From Coemansia sp. RSA 1804 (Eukaryota; Kickxellomycota; Kickxellomycetes; Kickxellales; Kickxellaceae): DNA of 13,218 nt. The translations under genes were made by a program, and so were the position numbers. Positions 1 through 7,408 of this stretch are shown piece by piece. Under the pieces are notes generated by a model. It was not told where the DNA came from, searched no databases, and was given only the letters and a program-made list of their open reading frames with translations. The stretch is from the NCBI GenBank assembly GCA_027578815.1, contig JANBTH010000649.1, forward strand, positions 1 through 13,218, written 5' to 3'. Position 1 is the first letter of the stretch. Each line of letters starts with the position of its first letter.

Positions 1-21
1 AAGTGGGGGCGGATCCTGAGG

Positions 22-43
22 GAACTTTCGGTGCAGAAAGTTC
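22..43. repeat. Perfect 8-bp hairpin at window edge
   Basis: Arms GAACTTTC (22-29) and GAAAGTTC (36-43) are exact reverse complements around a 6-nt loop (ggtgca). It lies in the short GC-richer start of the window. It could be a transcript-end hairpin, a protein-binding palindrome or the edge of a repeat element; nothing in the window decides between these. Confidence 0.45.
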
Positions 44-760
44 ACCACATTTATTTTATAAATTAAAAATAATTTCCAACACCTTGGTTTATACATAAAC
101 AAAGCCATGATTAGCTATAATTATTCCTAATGTTGCATGGATGATTAAAGAATTTTTATTATTTACAAGACAAAGGTTTACATGATTCAGATTGTTTTCT
201 TAGTCATTTTATTTGCTATTATACTAGGTAATACATTTTAATCCTAGTTTTTTTCAAATTCTAACAAAAAGGTGTAGAATGCAGTTAGTGGCAATTTAAT
301 ATATTTTGATAGATTTTTATTTGAGAAAACTAACAAGAAATAACTTTTATTCTTTTAGGAAACCAAAAAGTGTACCAAAATGCCAGCTATTTTTGAACCA
401 CCATATCTTTATTGGCAGTTAATCCAAAATTACTTAATATAAATATCTAATACTGCTATATTAGGGCTTTACAAAGGTAATATTCACATTTTTCTATCTT
501 GCCTACATCTTGATTAGCATGCCTGCAAACCTGAATGTTTGAAACATGGATACACTTTTTGGAGCTACTGTATTTCTATTTAATATTATGTAATCTTTGT
601 AAATTTTCCTTGATAGCCATTAACTATTTTCTTTTATATTTGTTTAACTCTTACTGTAACAAGTGTTTCTGTTAGCTGGTTTAGACAACATCTTATTTTT
701 ATTAAAAGTCAAGGTGCAATATATGCTTAAATAAAATTTTTATTGGAGCTATCAAATGTA

Positions 761-796
761 ACATGTGATTTTCTATTTCTGTTTGTTGTCACATGT
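761..796. repeat. Inverted pair of ACATGTGA sites
   Basis: ACATGTGA at 761-768 is the exact reverse complement of TCACATGT at 789-796, with a 20-nt AT-rich spacer. Each arm contains the palindrome ACATGT and an E-box-like CATGTG core. They lie ~230-270 nt upstream of the membrane protein ATG and could be paired transcription-factor sites; this is inference from sequence shape and position. Confidence 0.25.
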
Positions 797-1028
797 GCTT
801 TTTTAGTTTCGAGTTTATCATGACCAGTCATATGCTTGCCTTTATATATTTATTTCTATATACTTTATGGCTGTTTTACATTTTGCATTATTTTTGACTG
901 TTTATGAGAATTACTAAATAAATTGGAGGTATCCTATTGCAGCATTCTGGTTATTTCTTTTTTATTTCTTTTTTCAATTTTCTATTATATTTTACTTTTG
1001 AAAAAGTCTAATATTTTTTTTACACATT

Positions 1029-1481
1029 ATGCCTATTGATGCTTCTAGATACAAGGTTGTCCAATACCTTGGAGTGGTCCCAACATTCATGTATGTTATG
1101 TCAATTGCATTGCTAAGTATATATGACTCCAAACCTGGCAGTAATATTGTTAAGCCTAGCTGGTATCAGGTAACCTATGCAGTTCGTGGAGTTGCATGTT
1201 TTACATCACTTGGCACATTTGTATTTCTTATGTCAAGGGGGCATCACCCTAGTTCAGGACAGCGTTTGATGAATGGAATACATGTAGCTGCTATAATGCT
1301 AATGATGTGTGGGCTTATTTACTTTGACCCAGCAACAACAGTTTTACTTGTTGCCAAGAATCCTAGTGTCATAGGTAAGACAGGTCAAGGGCTGAGCATC
1401 GCATATATGATTGTGGCTGTGATATATTCATTTTTTTACATACTGAGCGAATGGGCTGGTGATAAAAACCAGAAAGAGTAA
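1029..1481 (+). CDS. Orphan 150-aa four-helix membrane protein
   Basis: I do not recognise this protein. It is 150 residues, starts with ATG after an AT-rich leader and ends at a TAA followed by TAA/TGA-rich sequence. Four hydrophobic stretches suitable for membrane helices are visible at about residues 13-32, 48-70, 80-99 and 118-143. Short polar loops join them, with a charged, lysine-rich C-terminus (ending KNQKE). No signal peptide cleavage site, catalytic motif or cysteine pattern stands out. The hydrophobic/polar alternation and a codon composition richer in G and C than the surrounding DNA argue for a real gene. It lies outside the GC-rich block and is convergent with the F-BAR gene. 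No intron is needed, although an upstream exon cannot be excluded. Function unknown. Confidence 0.7.
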   Translation: MPIDASRYKVVQYLGVVPTFMYVMSIALLSIYDSKPGSNIVKPSWYQVTYAVRGVACFTSLGTFVFLMSRGHHPSSGQRLMNGIHVAAIMLMMCGLIYFDPATTVLLVAKNPSVIGKTGQGLSIAYMIVAVIYSFFYILSEWAGDKNQKE

Positions 1482-1778
1482 TAATGAATACCATTTGGTA
1501 TATTAGTATTGTGGGTAGACTAGTGTCAAGTAAAAAAAAATAAGTTTTGGTGATATAGCTGCGATGATAATCATTTGTTTTCGTTTTCTTTCTTCTTTTC
1601 CTTTCAAAAGTATCATATCCTGTAAATAAACTGTCATTGAATGATTCCTGTAATTCATTCAAGAATTAAGAAGGAAAGGAATATGAAATGCTAAAGTGAG
1701 GTTACATGCTTTTATAAATAAATGAAAGGCACAAATAATTACTCCAAAAGGTGCTTTGAAGAAGGAAGGGTGCTACTA
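1482..1778. other. Convergent AT-rich intergenic region
   Basis: This separates the 3' ends of the membrane protein gene (plus) and the F-BAR gene (minus). AATAAA-like strings occur (for example within gtaaataaac near 1622 and ataaataaatg near 1716) and could serve polyadenylation. No gene is seen. Confidence 0.4.
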
Positions 1779-2061
1779 TTATCCTGAAATAAAGTTGGCT
1801 ATTGGATCAGTAAAGTTTGAAGGGAATATGCCCTGCACAGAGCGCCCCGTGTGGCGGTCAGTTCGCTCGCCCTCCCACCATCCATCGGCGCTGACAGCCA
1901 AAACAGAGATAACATCGCCTTCGCGAATAGACAGCTCTTTGCCGTTTTCAGCATCATAGTCATAGAGCACTTTGACGTAAAATAGGATTTCCTTTCCAGA
2001 CTCTGAGACCTGTGATTTCTGCTGCTGCTGTTGTGGTTGCGGTTGTTGTTGTTGCTGCTGC

Positions 2062-2094
<33 letters not shown>

Positions 2095-2830
2095 GGATGG
2101 TGCTGCTGCTGAATTTGATACCCGTTTGCCATGACGCTCGGAGCGCGTTGGATATGCTGTATAACGCCGCCGTGGAGAACTGGCGAGTGAGACAACTGCG
2201 TGGGTGGACGGTTGATAATGTACTGCTGCTGTGGCGAAGGCTGCTGTTGTTGCTGGACAGGCGTGACCGAGCGCTGGGGATTGTGGTGATGGTACATGGC
2301 AGATGACATTGGCCGTTCAATGTTGAGCGGGCTTCCAGGAGCCGAATTGGAGCCGTGATGCTGCTGGTGAGGAGAATGCGGATGCGGATGCTGTTGTTGA
2401 TGCTGGGGAATCCCGCCAAACGCCTGCATCTGTGCGTTTCCAGTCAGTGTGCCAAAGTTTCCTGTAGAGGTTCCGCCACTTATACTGTTGTAGGTGCTGG
2501 CCCGCGATCGAGGAGATCCCATCCGCGGCGGCATCTGCTGCATCTGCGGCTGTTGCAACATCTGCTGCTGCTGCTGCTGTTGTTGCTGCTGAGGAATGAG
2601 TGCTGGGCTTTCTGCACGAGCATACATGACGCCGCTCATGCTGCTCGGAGCTCGCGGATCCGCAACGTTGTAGCCATACATATCGTTGTTGCTTGAGCGA
2701 CGATAAATGTTCTGGTCAGCTGCAATGCCGCCTTGCATTGCCGAGGCAGGCCGGCTGTTTCCGTTGACAGCTCCGCCAACCCAGCCGAAAAGATGCTGGT
2801 TCTGGGGCGAAGCATGCATCGAAACAGGCC

Positions 2831-2885
<55 letters not shown>

Positions 2886-4025
2886 TAATTGTTGTTGTGG
2901 TTGCTGCTGCGGCAATGGCTGGTAGTTGCCGCCAAGCATTGGCTGTGGCGTGGCAGATCTATTCGCGTAGGCATGAAGATCAAGCGGCGGCTGTGGCTGC
3001 TGCTGCTGGACCGGCTGAGTCTGGGTCGGCGTGGGAATTGCCGAGGCTCGCGAAGGAGCAGCAGGTGGAGCAGCAGTGGTATTAATAGTGGCGGCGGCGG
3101 CTGAGGAGGCAATGGTTGACGGCGGCCTTTCTGATGTAAACGGTCTAGCCTCAGCGGACCGCTCAGCGATGGTAGACCTGTCGTCGGTCTGCTGCTCCTT
3201 TGGCGGGCCAGTGCCAAAGGTTTCTATAAACACGGCAATGTCGTCCGCCACGCTGACCTTCTCCAAGTCCTGGCGGATGCGCTCCATCGACTCGTCATCG
3301 GCTACGCAGGCGCTGGAAACCAGATTGGTGTAGGTCCAAAGACAGGTCTTCAGATACTCGATGCGCTCCTCCTCCAGAACCTGGAACACATCGCAGGCAG
3401 AGCGCCAGACATTGTGCCATTGCTGGTCGGCCTCCTTCAGCCGCACACGCACATCGATATACTCGTTCTCGGTTGCCTTCTGCTGCATCTGTGCACGGTC
3501 CAGCTTGCTCCGTAGCTTTGGGTCTACACCGACCTGCAGCCCATTGACTTGCAGATCAAGATCGCCAACCTTCTTTGTGTCTGTGCGGCGCTTATCCTGC
3601 AGCTTGCGCACCTGCGAGCGCAGCGCATTGCGGTCGCCCTCGGTCTTTTGGATGATAGTGGTCTGAGCGCGACGCTTGGTGCGCTGGTCGGCAATGAAGG
3701 TAGCCAGCGGCTTTTCTATCTCGGTGCGCAGCTGGCGCGACAGATCCATATGCGACTTGGAGTTTGTCTCGAGTTCGGCGCGAATGGTGCGAAGAGCATC
3801 CTTGATAGACCCAACCTCCTCGCATCCGAGTCCTGCGCGTGACTGCTTTGCTAGTCTCTTGCCAAGCTCCTCTTCCATCTGCGCACGTGCCTGGACCATT
3901 TGCAAGATATCGGAGCACGTTTGCTTTGCATTCTTCAGCTTGTGCATCAATACCGAGATGCATCGCTCGTCGGCCGACCAAAAGTTGTCGGCGAAGCGCT
4001 CACTGCATACAAATTCAGCATGCAT
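1779..4025 (-). CDS. F-BAR and SH3 domain protein, Cdc15/Hof1/PSTPIP family
   Basis: A 748-residue protein. Residues ~10-285 form an F-BAR (FCH) domain. Diagnostic stretches are FADNFW, KNAKQTCSDILQMVQARAQM, and near the domain end LWTYTN and VADDES followed by ETFGTGPP, which match the PSTPIP/Cdc15/Imp2/Hof1 layout. Residues ~300-670 are a low-complexity Gln/Pro/Ser/His-rich linker with polyQ runs. Residues ~682-740 form an SH3 domain with ALYDY-like VLYDYDAE, the WW pair at 716-717 and GIFPSNF. In this family the F-BAR bends or tethers plasma membrane and the SH3 recruits actin and septum factors at the division ring; that role here is by family. The frame stays open upstream of this ATG to a possible splice acceptor at 4138, so the true N-terminus is probably ~41 residues longer. 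Co-oriented with the Sds22-like gene upstream. Confidence 0.92.
2023..2101 (-). repeat. Interrupted CAG/CAA polyQ tract before SH3
   Basis: A mixed CAG/CAA glutamine run broken by Pro codons, immediately N-terminal to the SH3 domain. Unlike the tract at 2832-2882 it is impure at DNA level, which usually slows repeat-length change. Confidence 0.8.
2832..2882 (-). repeat. Uninterrupted (CAG)17 repeat coding polyQ
   Basis: Seventeen perfect CTG units on the plus strand, read as CAG on the coding strand, encode residues 382-398 of the F-BAR protein; with the preceding CAA this gives 18 glutamines. There are no interruptions, so length variation between isolates is likely. It sits in the disordered linker between F-BAR and SH3. 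Confidence 0.9.
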
Positions 4026-4336
4026 CTCGGGCGCCGTTCCGCTGGACTTGATTGTGCCAATGTCGTGTGGTTCGGCATTGCCAGCAGACTGCTGTTGGTC
4101 CTTGCTGTTGCCGCCACCAAGCTTGTTGAAAACAAAGCTACACGCTTAGAAATGTTAATGGAAGGGTAGAGTGATAGAGGTTAGTTGGCATTGAAACAGA
4201 AACTTCAAAACAAACAAGCGCAAATGGCGAGGGTTGGAGGGGGAGATGGATGAGGCGAGAAATCCATGCGTGCAATTCACGCAGATTCAACATTAATGAC
4301 AACATGGGCGCGGCTGTTGCTGTACCTGTACTTCAT
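4026..4336 (-). CDS. Probable spliced 5' end of the F-BAR gene
   Basis: The F-BAR frame is open from 4137 to 4026 with no ATG, encoding a Gly/Ser/Gln-rich stretch containing LGGGNSKDQQQ, at coding-like GC content. At 4139-4138 (minus) a TGTAG acceptor is preceded by ATTAAC, a fungal-type branch site ~18 nt away. An upstream ATG at 4336-4334 opens an 11-nt exon, ATGAAGTACAG (4336-4326), followed by GTACAG. Joining the two gives an in-frame MKYSFVFNKLGGG start and a protein of ~789 residues. The intron would be 4325-4138 (188 nt). The donor is not the strongest consensus, so this is a model. Otherwise translation starts at 4025. Confidence 0.45.
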
Positions 4337-4609
4337 TTTGAAATAGTGTAATAGACAAAAAAGGGTGTGAGGAAAACAAATGTACTTGACACAAAGGGAA
4401 AAATATATATATATATATAAAGCAGAAAGAGAGAGAAAGAAAAAAGGGGAAAAGGAGACGGGACGGATTGTGAGTAAACAAAGAGGCAAAAGGCTGTACC
4501 GAAAGAAAAAGAATAGGAAAAGACCAACCAACCAACCAACCAACCAACCAACCGCTCACACTACTCTCGTAGGGATCGCAAAAGAGCGAGGAACTGGAAG
4601 GGAGCTTAA
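4337..4609. promoter_or_regulatory. F-BAR gene promoter region / Sds22 3' flank
   Basis: Both flanking genes are on the minus strand, so this holds the 3' end of the Sds22-like gene and the upstream region of the F-BAR gene. The strand read by the F-BAR gene is strongly pyrimidine-rich, a common fungal promoter/leader feature. Two microsatellites are present: an (AT)8 run at about 4403-4419 and a tetranucleotide ACCA repeat of nearly eight units at 4523-4553. No gene is seen. Confidence 0.45.
4523..4553. repeat. ACCA tetranucleotide microsatellite
   Basis: 31 nt of perfect ACCA (GGTT on the minus strand), 7.75 units, in the intergenic region between the Sds22-like and F-BAR genes. Confidence 0.9.
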
Positions 4610-5632
4610 TCACCGCCGACACAGCGTTGCGTCAATCTGCGTGATCTGGGGCAGCGTCAGCATCAGCTTGCGGCGGTAGTTGGCTGGCTGCGTGAGCTGG
4701 ATTGGATTGAATTCAAAGTACACGGTCCGCAGCGCAGAAAGGGCCCCGCAGGCAGCCTCGATGTTCTCGAACGAAGCCAGCTGGTTGCCAGACGCCCACA
4801 GATCCTCCAGCTGCTGCAGATGTGCGATTCCCGAAAGCTCGGCAATGCGGTTCTTTGTGACATCGAGAATCGTCAGTTTTGTGTTGGCCTCCAGGTTCTC
4901 GATGCGCTCGATGCCGTTGTGGCTCAGATACAGCTCCTCCAGCAGCTCCAGCTTCTCAAGGCCCTCGATGCGCGTGATGCGGTTGCTCTGGATGCTCAGG
5001 ATGCGCAGCTTCCGCAGACCGCCCAGGTTCTCAAGGCGCGTAATCTTGTTCTTGCCCAGATACAGCTCCTCCAGACACTCGAGCTGGTCCAGATTCTGGA
5101 TGACGCGGATGCGGTTGGCGCCTAGCTCCAGCTGACGCAGCATAGTCAGTCTGCTCAGGTTCTCGATTGTCTGGATCTTGTTGCTGACAAAAAACAGGTC
5201 GCGCAGATCTGTCATCGCGTCAACGCCCTCGATAGCACGGATGTTGTTGAACGACAGATCCAGGTACTCCAGCTGCGTCAGCGCCGCAACACCGCTGTCA
5301 ACGCGCTTCAGACGGTTGTCGTAGAGATCCAGCTCCTTCAGCGTCGGCACCTTGGCAAGCGATGCCAGCGGCGTCGTGTCGCTGAGCAGGTTCTGGCGGA
5401 AGCCGAGGTACTTTAGCTCTGTGAAGCGCTCGAAGGAAAGGCCTTCAAGCGACCGCAGGCGGGAGTGCATCAGCTCGACTGATGTCTCGTCATCGGCAAA
5501 TCCGGCAAGAAGGTCGTCCTCCTTATCCTCTTCGGCATTCTGGCTGCGCTCGCTGTGTTCGCTGCCATGGCCCTCTGATTCGGAAGCCGATACATAGTCG
5601 GCCACCGGATCGGCAGCGGAAAGGTCGGCCAT
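4610..5632 (-). CDS. sds22: Sds22-like protein phosphatase 1 regulatory subunit
   Basis: A 340-residue protein. An acidic, Ser-rich N-terminus (residues ~15-50) is followed by about eleven 22-residue leucine-rich repeats of the SDS22 subclass, beginning near residues 73, 98, 121, 143, 165, 187, 209, 231, 253, 275 and 301. Examples are LEYLDLSFNNIRAIEG and LEELYLGKNKITRLENL. The tail LPQITQIDA is the typical LRR cap of this family. Sds22 (PPP1R7 in animals) binds the PP1 catalytic subunit in nucleus and cytoplasm and controls its maturation and mitotic activity. Acidic D277, W279 and Y305 fall where human SDS22 has PP1-contact residues (as I recall them, E300, W302, Y327). Length and start fit the family. 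No intron. Divergent from the guanylyltransferase gene. Confidence 0.95.
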   Translation of the reverse strand: MADLSAADPVADYVSASESEGHGSEHSERSQNAEEDKEDDLLAGFADDETSVELMHSRLRSLEGLSFERFTELKYLGFRQNLLSDTTPLASLAKVPTLKELDLYDNRLKRVDSGVAALTQLEYLDLSFNNIRAIEGVDAMTDLRDLFFVSNKIQTIENLSRLTMLRQLELGANRIRVIQNLDQLECLEELYLGKNKITRLENLGGLRKLRILSIQSNRITRIEGLEKLELLEELYLSHNGIERIENLEANTKLTILDVTKNRIAELSGIAHLQQLEDLWASGNQLASFENIEAACGALSALRTVYFEFNPIQLTQPANYRRKLMLTLPQITQIDATLCRR

Positions 5633-6058
5633 CTAATAAGTAATTAACGCTAGCGTGGTTGCGATTGCAGGCCGTGAAAAAGGCGGAGGAAAGGGATTGC
5701 TAGAATGATTAGATTGATTGAGAAATGATGGATGGGAAAGTGGAGACAAGAGGGAATTTTCAGCAAAGATAGATAGAGTCTGGCATACAATGAATAAATT
5801 AATGGAGGACGGGTGAGGCGCAATTACGCAAAGCTTGGTTCTCCGATTCCTCTCCTCCTGACTCTTGCAACGTCACCCATAACAGGCGACGCCGGAAGAC
5901 AAGTTCGTATTAGCTGGTCTGCGCCTGGCGCCTCAAGCCAACAACTGTCATATTTGATTATCTGCCTCATTCCTTGTTTCTTACAACCGTAACACTGCTC
6001 TGGTTGGATCCTGCTTTTTAGCTTTTGCTGTCGTTGAATTGCCGCTTTTCCTCGAACC
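5633..6058. promoter_or_regulatory. Divergent promoter between sds22 and guanylyltransferase genes
   Basis: 426 nt separating two start codons on opposite strands, so it must carry both promoters and leaders. Visible candidate sites are a bZIP-like ATTACGCAA (5823-5831), a CRE-like ACGTCA core (near 5870-5875) and a GATAGATAGA cluster (~5767-5776). These are shape matches only. No coding exon is evident. Confidence 0.5.
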
Positions 6059-7225
6059 ATGACGCCCGCACAGCCAGAAGGCGGCGCAAGTGTAGGAGAG
6101 CCCGACTCTGAGATGCCGGCGATTCCGGGACAGCTGCTCTGGGGCCGGGAGGCGTACCAGATCCGCGCACATGCCGCCGGTCTGGCGAAAACGGCGCCCG
6201 GACGCTTTCCCGGCGCGCAGCCGGTCTCGCTGACGCGCACGGCGTGGCAGACGGAGCTGATGCAGACAGACTACATGGTGTGCGAGAAGTCGGACGGCGT
6301 GCGCGTGCTTGTGCTGATGGCTGTCGATGCACGTGACGGGATAAGCAAGACGTACATGCTGACACGCAAAAACGAGGTGTATGTGGTGCCGGGCGTGGCC
6401 TTTCCAGAAGCTGCAACATCTGCTGCGGCCGGGGCGCCGCTGCGCTGGCACAACGACACGCTGATTGACGCCGAGCTGGTGGTTGATACGGAGCGCGACG
6501 GACGGCGCGTGCGGCGGCTGCTGGGGTTCGATGCGCTGGCCGTTGGCGGCTCGAACTGCATGGACAAACCGCTGGACCGCCGGCTCGGGCTGCTGGTGAG
6601 CCGCGTTGTGAATCCGTTCGTTGCTCTGTGCGCGCGCCAACCACCGGCGCGTCGCGATGCGCTGCCGTTCCAGGCCGAGATGAAGCGCTTCGAGCGCAGC
6701 TACGCCATTGCGCACATCTACGACTTTGTCATGCCGACGCTGAAGCACAAGTCCGACGGGCTTATCTTCACTTCTGTTGCGGCCCCGTACACGCCCGGCA
6801 CCTGCCAGACTATTCTCAAGTGGAAGCCCAGCAACGAGAACTCGGTTGACTTCAAGGCCTGCGTGTCGCCGCTGGCCGACGGCTCGCCAGCCATTCAGCT
6901 GCTCGCTGTGCGCGGCGCTGGCGCCTTTACGTACGTTGACAATCTGGCGATGCAGCCCGGCGACTGGGACCGTCTATTCAAGCCCATGGGCGCCAGCCTC
7001 AACGGCAGCATCATCGAGGCCGTCTACGACCCCGAGTACGCGCCGCCCTTCAAGTGGCGATTCCTGCGTTTCCGCACAGACAAGCCCAATCCGAACTACT
7101 ACCGCGTGCTTGTCAATATCCAGCAGAGCATCCGCGACAACGTCGAGCTGGACGAGCTGAAGCAGGGCGCGCACGAGATGCGGCTGCGGTGGAAGCAGCG
7201 GAATCCCGAGCCGAAACCTGCCTAA
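6059..7225 (+). CDS. CEG1: mRNA guanylyltransferase (capping enzyme alpha subunit)
   Basis: A 388-residue nuclear enzyme that transfers GMP from GTP to the 5' diphosphate end of nascent RNA polymerase II transcripts. All nucleotidyltransferase motifs are visible in order: motif I EKSDG with the guanylated Lys77, motif III YMLTRKNEVY (99-108), motif IIIa LIDAELV (135-141), motif IV KSDGLIF (231-237), motif V ILKWKP (252-257), and motif VI FKWRFLRFRTDKPN in the C-terminal OB fold (331-344). Motif IIIa has Ala where Gly is common (DGEL). Length fits fungal stand-alone enzymes (~400-460 residues), and there is no triphosphatase domain, as in fungi. An in-frame ATG at residue 19 is an alternative start. 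It ends 170 nt before the helicase ATG on the same strand. Confidence 0.96.
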   Translation: MTPAQPEGGASVGEPDSEMPAIPGQLLWGREAYQIRAHAAGLAKTAPGRFPGAQPVSLTRTAWQTELMQTDYMVCEKSDGVRVLVLMAVDARDGISKTYMLTRKNEVYVVPGVAFPEAATSAAAGAPLRWHNDTLIDAELVVDTERDGRRVRRLLGFDALAVGGSNCMDKPLDRRLGLLVSRVVNPFVALCARQPPARRDALPFQAEMKRFERSYAIAHIYDFVMPTLKHKSDGLIFTSVAAPYTPGTCQTILKWKPSNENSVDFKACVSPLADGSPAIQLLAVRGAGAFTYVDNLAMQPGDWDRLFKPMGASLNGSIIEAVYDPEYAPPFKWRFLRFRTDKPNPNYYRVLVNIQQSIRDNVELDELKQGAHEMRLRWKQRNPEPKPA

Positions 7226-7395
7226 CCGCTTATCTGCATCCAACGCAGCACTTGTCGCTCTCCCTCTCTTTTCTTCTCTTGCTGTTGTTCTTTTTTCTTT
7301 TCTGCAAAATTGCCAATTCACAGTTTCTGCTGCATTTCTATTTTCAATTGCCCCTGTCTCTCCCCTTCAATTCCAATGCGTCTGATTCCGCAGCA
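7226..7395 (+). promoter_or_regulatory. Short promoter/leader of the helicase gene
   Basis: 170 nt between two co-oriented genes must hold the guanylyltransferase 3' end and the helicase promoter and leader. A strong C/T tract at about 7256-7305 is typical of fungal promoters or leaders. The helicase frame is open through this region and back into the previous gene but has no ATG there, so I take the first in-frame ATG at 7396. Confidence 0.45.
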
Positions 7396-7408
7396 ATGCC
7401 CGAGCTAG
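7376..7408 (+). other. Upstream ORF overlapping the helicase start
   Basis: ATG at 7376-7378, in a different frame from the helicase, opens 10 codons (MRLIPQQCPS) ending at TAG 7406-7408, past the helicase ATG at 7396. Position -3 is C (weak) for this ATG and G (better) for the helicase ATG. If the leader includes it, it could lower helicase translation or require leaky scanning. Confidence 0.4.

Larger units (their letters stand above)
1..1028. other. AT-rich stretch without a recognised gene
   Basis: No open frame of convincing length or composition is visible on either strand. The first ~50 bases are markedly more GC-rich than what follows and could be the tail of a feature lying left of the window; read on the plus strand they give 21 sense codons before a TAA at 64-66, too little to call. 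The rest is T/A-rich with very few CpG dinucleotides. Two short inverted repeats are listed separately. Confidence 0.5.

Noticed and set aside
1799..3217. Several long open frames overlapping the polyQ region (poly-Leu, poly-Ser, poly-Cys)
   Set aside because: They are out-of-frame readings of the CAG/CAA repeats on either strand; the F-BAR/SH3 frame carries the recognisable domains.
5824..6748. Long minus-strand open frames opposite the guanylyltransferase gene
   Set aside because: Arg/Ala/Pro-rich translations typical of the complement of a GC-rich gene; no domain-like features.
7054..7395. Helicase reading frame extended upstream into the guanylyltransferase gene
   Set aside because: The extension starts at a GTG, lies within another gene and runs through a C/T-rich leader without any in-frame ATG. 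Chance openness in GC-rich DNA is the simpler explanation.
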